Notes under the pieces: generated by a model | Seen by the model: only the letters and a program-made list of their open reading frames with translations | Told to the model about the DNA's origin: nothing | The model's database searches: none | Translations under genes and position numbers: made by a program | Source: Pseudomonadota bacterium | GTDB taxonomy: Bacteria > Pseudomonadota > Alphaproteobacteria > SP197 | Assembly: GCA_039028155.1 (NCBI GenBank) | Contig: JBCCIS010000044.1 | Coordinates: 1-42,021 of the forward strand | Length of the DNA stretch: 42,021 nucleotides | Direction: 5' to 3' | In this document: piece after piece, positions 41,413 to 42,021 of the stretch | Layout: each line of letters begins with the position of its first letter | Numbering within the stretch: position 1 is the stretch's first letter

Positions 41413-42021
41413 ATGGCGCAGCCCAACGCCGTGTCTCGCCTGCTGTGCGCGATCGACACGACCGATCTGGACCTGGCAATTGCGTTGTCGAAGAGCCTTT
41501 CCGGCAAGGTCGGCGGCGTGAAGCTGGGGCTGGAGTTCTTCAGTTCGCACGGACCCGAAGGTGTCCGCCAGGTCGTCGCGGACCGGCACCCGTTGTTTCT
41601 CGATCTCAAGCTTCATGACATCCCGAACACGGTCGCCGGTGCCGTCCGGGGCATGGCCGATATCCTGCCATTCATGACCACGATCCATGCAAGTGGCGGC
41701 TCGGCCATGATGCGCGGCGCCATGGCGGCGGCCGTCAGGTCAGGCGAGCAGCATGGTGGGCGCCGCCCCAAGGTGATCGCCGTGACCGTCCTGACCAGCT
41801 TCGACGACAGCGACCTGGCCACGATCGGGGTGCAAAGCCCGGTTGCCGACCAGGTGTTGAAACTGGCCGATCTGGCTCAGGAATGCGGTGTCGACGGCGT
41901 CGTGTGTTCGGCTCATGAGATCCGCGAGCTGCGTCGGCGCTGCGGTGACGATTTCCTGCTCGTGGTGCCGGGCATTCGCCCGGCCTGGTCGACGGCCCAT
42001 GATCAGAAGCGGATCATCACG
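41413..42021 (+). CDS. pyrF: Orotidine 5'-phosphate decarboxylase, N-terminal part
   Basis: Open to the window edge with no stop: 203 residues are visible of an expected 230-240. Catalytic residues are in FLDLKLHDIPNTV (Lys and Asp pair), with LLCAIDTTDLDLAIALSKSL at the N-terminus and VKLGLEFFSSHG. Later IAVTVLTSF and VVPGIRP match the family's phosphate-binding region. It makes UMP from OMP in pyrimidine synthesis. GGGGAAG at 41401-41407 precedes the ATG. The start codon ATG at 41413 is favoured over the out-of-frame ATG at 41408. Confidence 0.95.
   Translation, partial: MAQPNAVSRLLCAIDTTDLDLAIALSKSLSGKVGGVKLGLEFFSSHGPEGVRQVVADRHPLFLDLKLHDIPNTVAGAVRGMADILPFMTTIHASGGSAMMRGAMAAAVRSGEQHGGRRPKVIAVTVLTSFDDSDLATIGVQSPVADQVLKLADLAQECGVDGVVCSAHEIRELRRRCGDDFLLVVPGIRPAWSTAHDQKRIIT

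Overview
The window is a GC-rich chromosomal segment of an alphaproteobacterium, probably Rhodospirillales-like. The assignment rests on gene content rather than on any database match: a ChvG/ChvI two-component pair near pckA, a DUF1150 gene behind a small heat-shock gene, a CHCC zinc-finger protein, glutathione-dependent formaldehyde detoxification, and the block TIGR02300-aroA-cmk-rpsA-sppA-ihfB-lapA. GTG starts are frequent and many neighbouring genes overlap by 1-4 bases. I see no insertion sequence, prophage or CRISPR array.

Layout. 1-3618: formaldehyde detoxification (end of the class III alcohol dehydrogenase, then S-formylglutathione hydrolase) with a sodium:solute symporter inserted on the other strand and a hydrolase lipoprotein coupled downstream. 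3623-4508: heat-shock unit with a sigma-32-like promoter, a structured leader that looks like a ROSE RNA thermometer, hsp20 and a DUF1150 gene. 4541-4684: non-coding inverted repeats. 4829-8506: four consecutive paralogous DMT/EamA transporters. 8514-12751: ChvI-ChvG with an exported M23 peptidase three bases behind chvG, and a divergent HugZ-like protein. 12879-17869: pckA, a cold-shock gene and polA. 17927-21744: kup, marC, the CHCC zinc-finger gene and an ABC ATPase with no adjacent permease. 21748-24710: divergent LysR/MFS pair, ogt and tRNA-Arg(CCG).

24912-33841 is the accessory part. It holds a SnoaL-like protein, an amidohydrolase, a non-coding and AT-richer stretch with a possible 56-residue small protein, an unrecognised exported protein, and a probable siderophore-uptake cassette. 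The cassette consists of a PchR/RhrA-like AraC regulator divergent from an operon of RhtX/FptX-like MFS importer, TonB-dependent receptor and FAD-dependent monooxygenase. Two tandem repeats offset by about 20 bp lie between the divergent genes and look like the regulator's operator.

33954-42021 returns to core genome: tRNA-Ala(GGC), a TIGR02300 zinc-ribbon protein, aroA-cmk-rpsA-sppA-ihfB-lapA, an ornithine cyclodeaminase-family gene, and the 5' part of pyrF cut by the window end.

The observations most worth following are the ROSE-like leader of hsp20, the siderophore cassette with its operator repeats and unexpected monooxygenase, the tandem array of four EamA transporters, and the M23 peptidase joined to ChvGI. 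All calls come from reading the sequence and from family knowledge; no database search was run.
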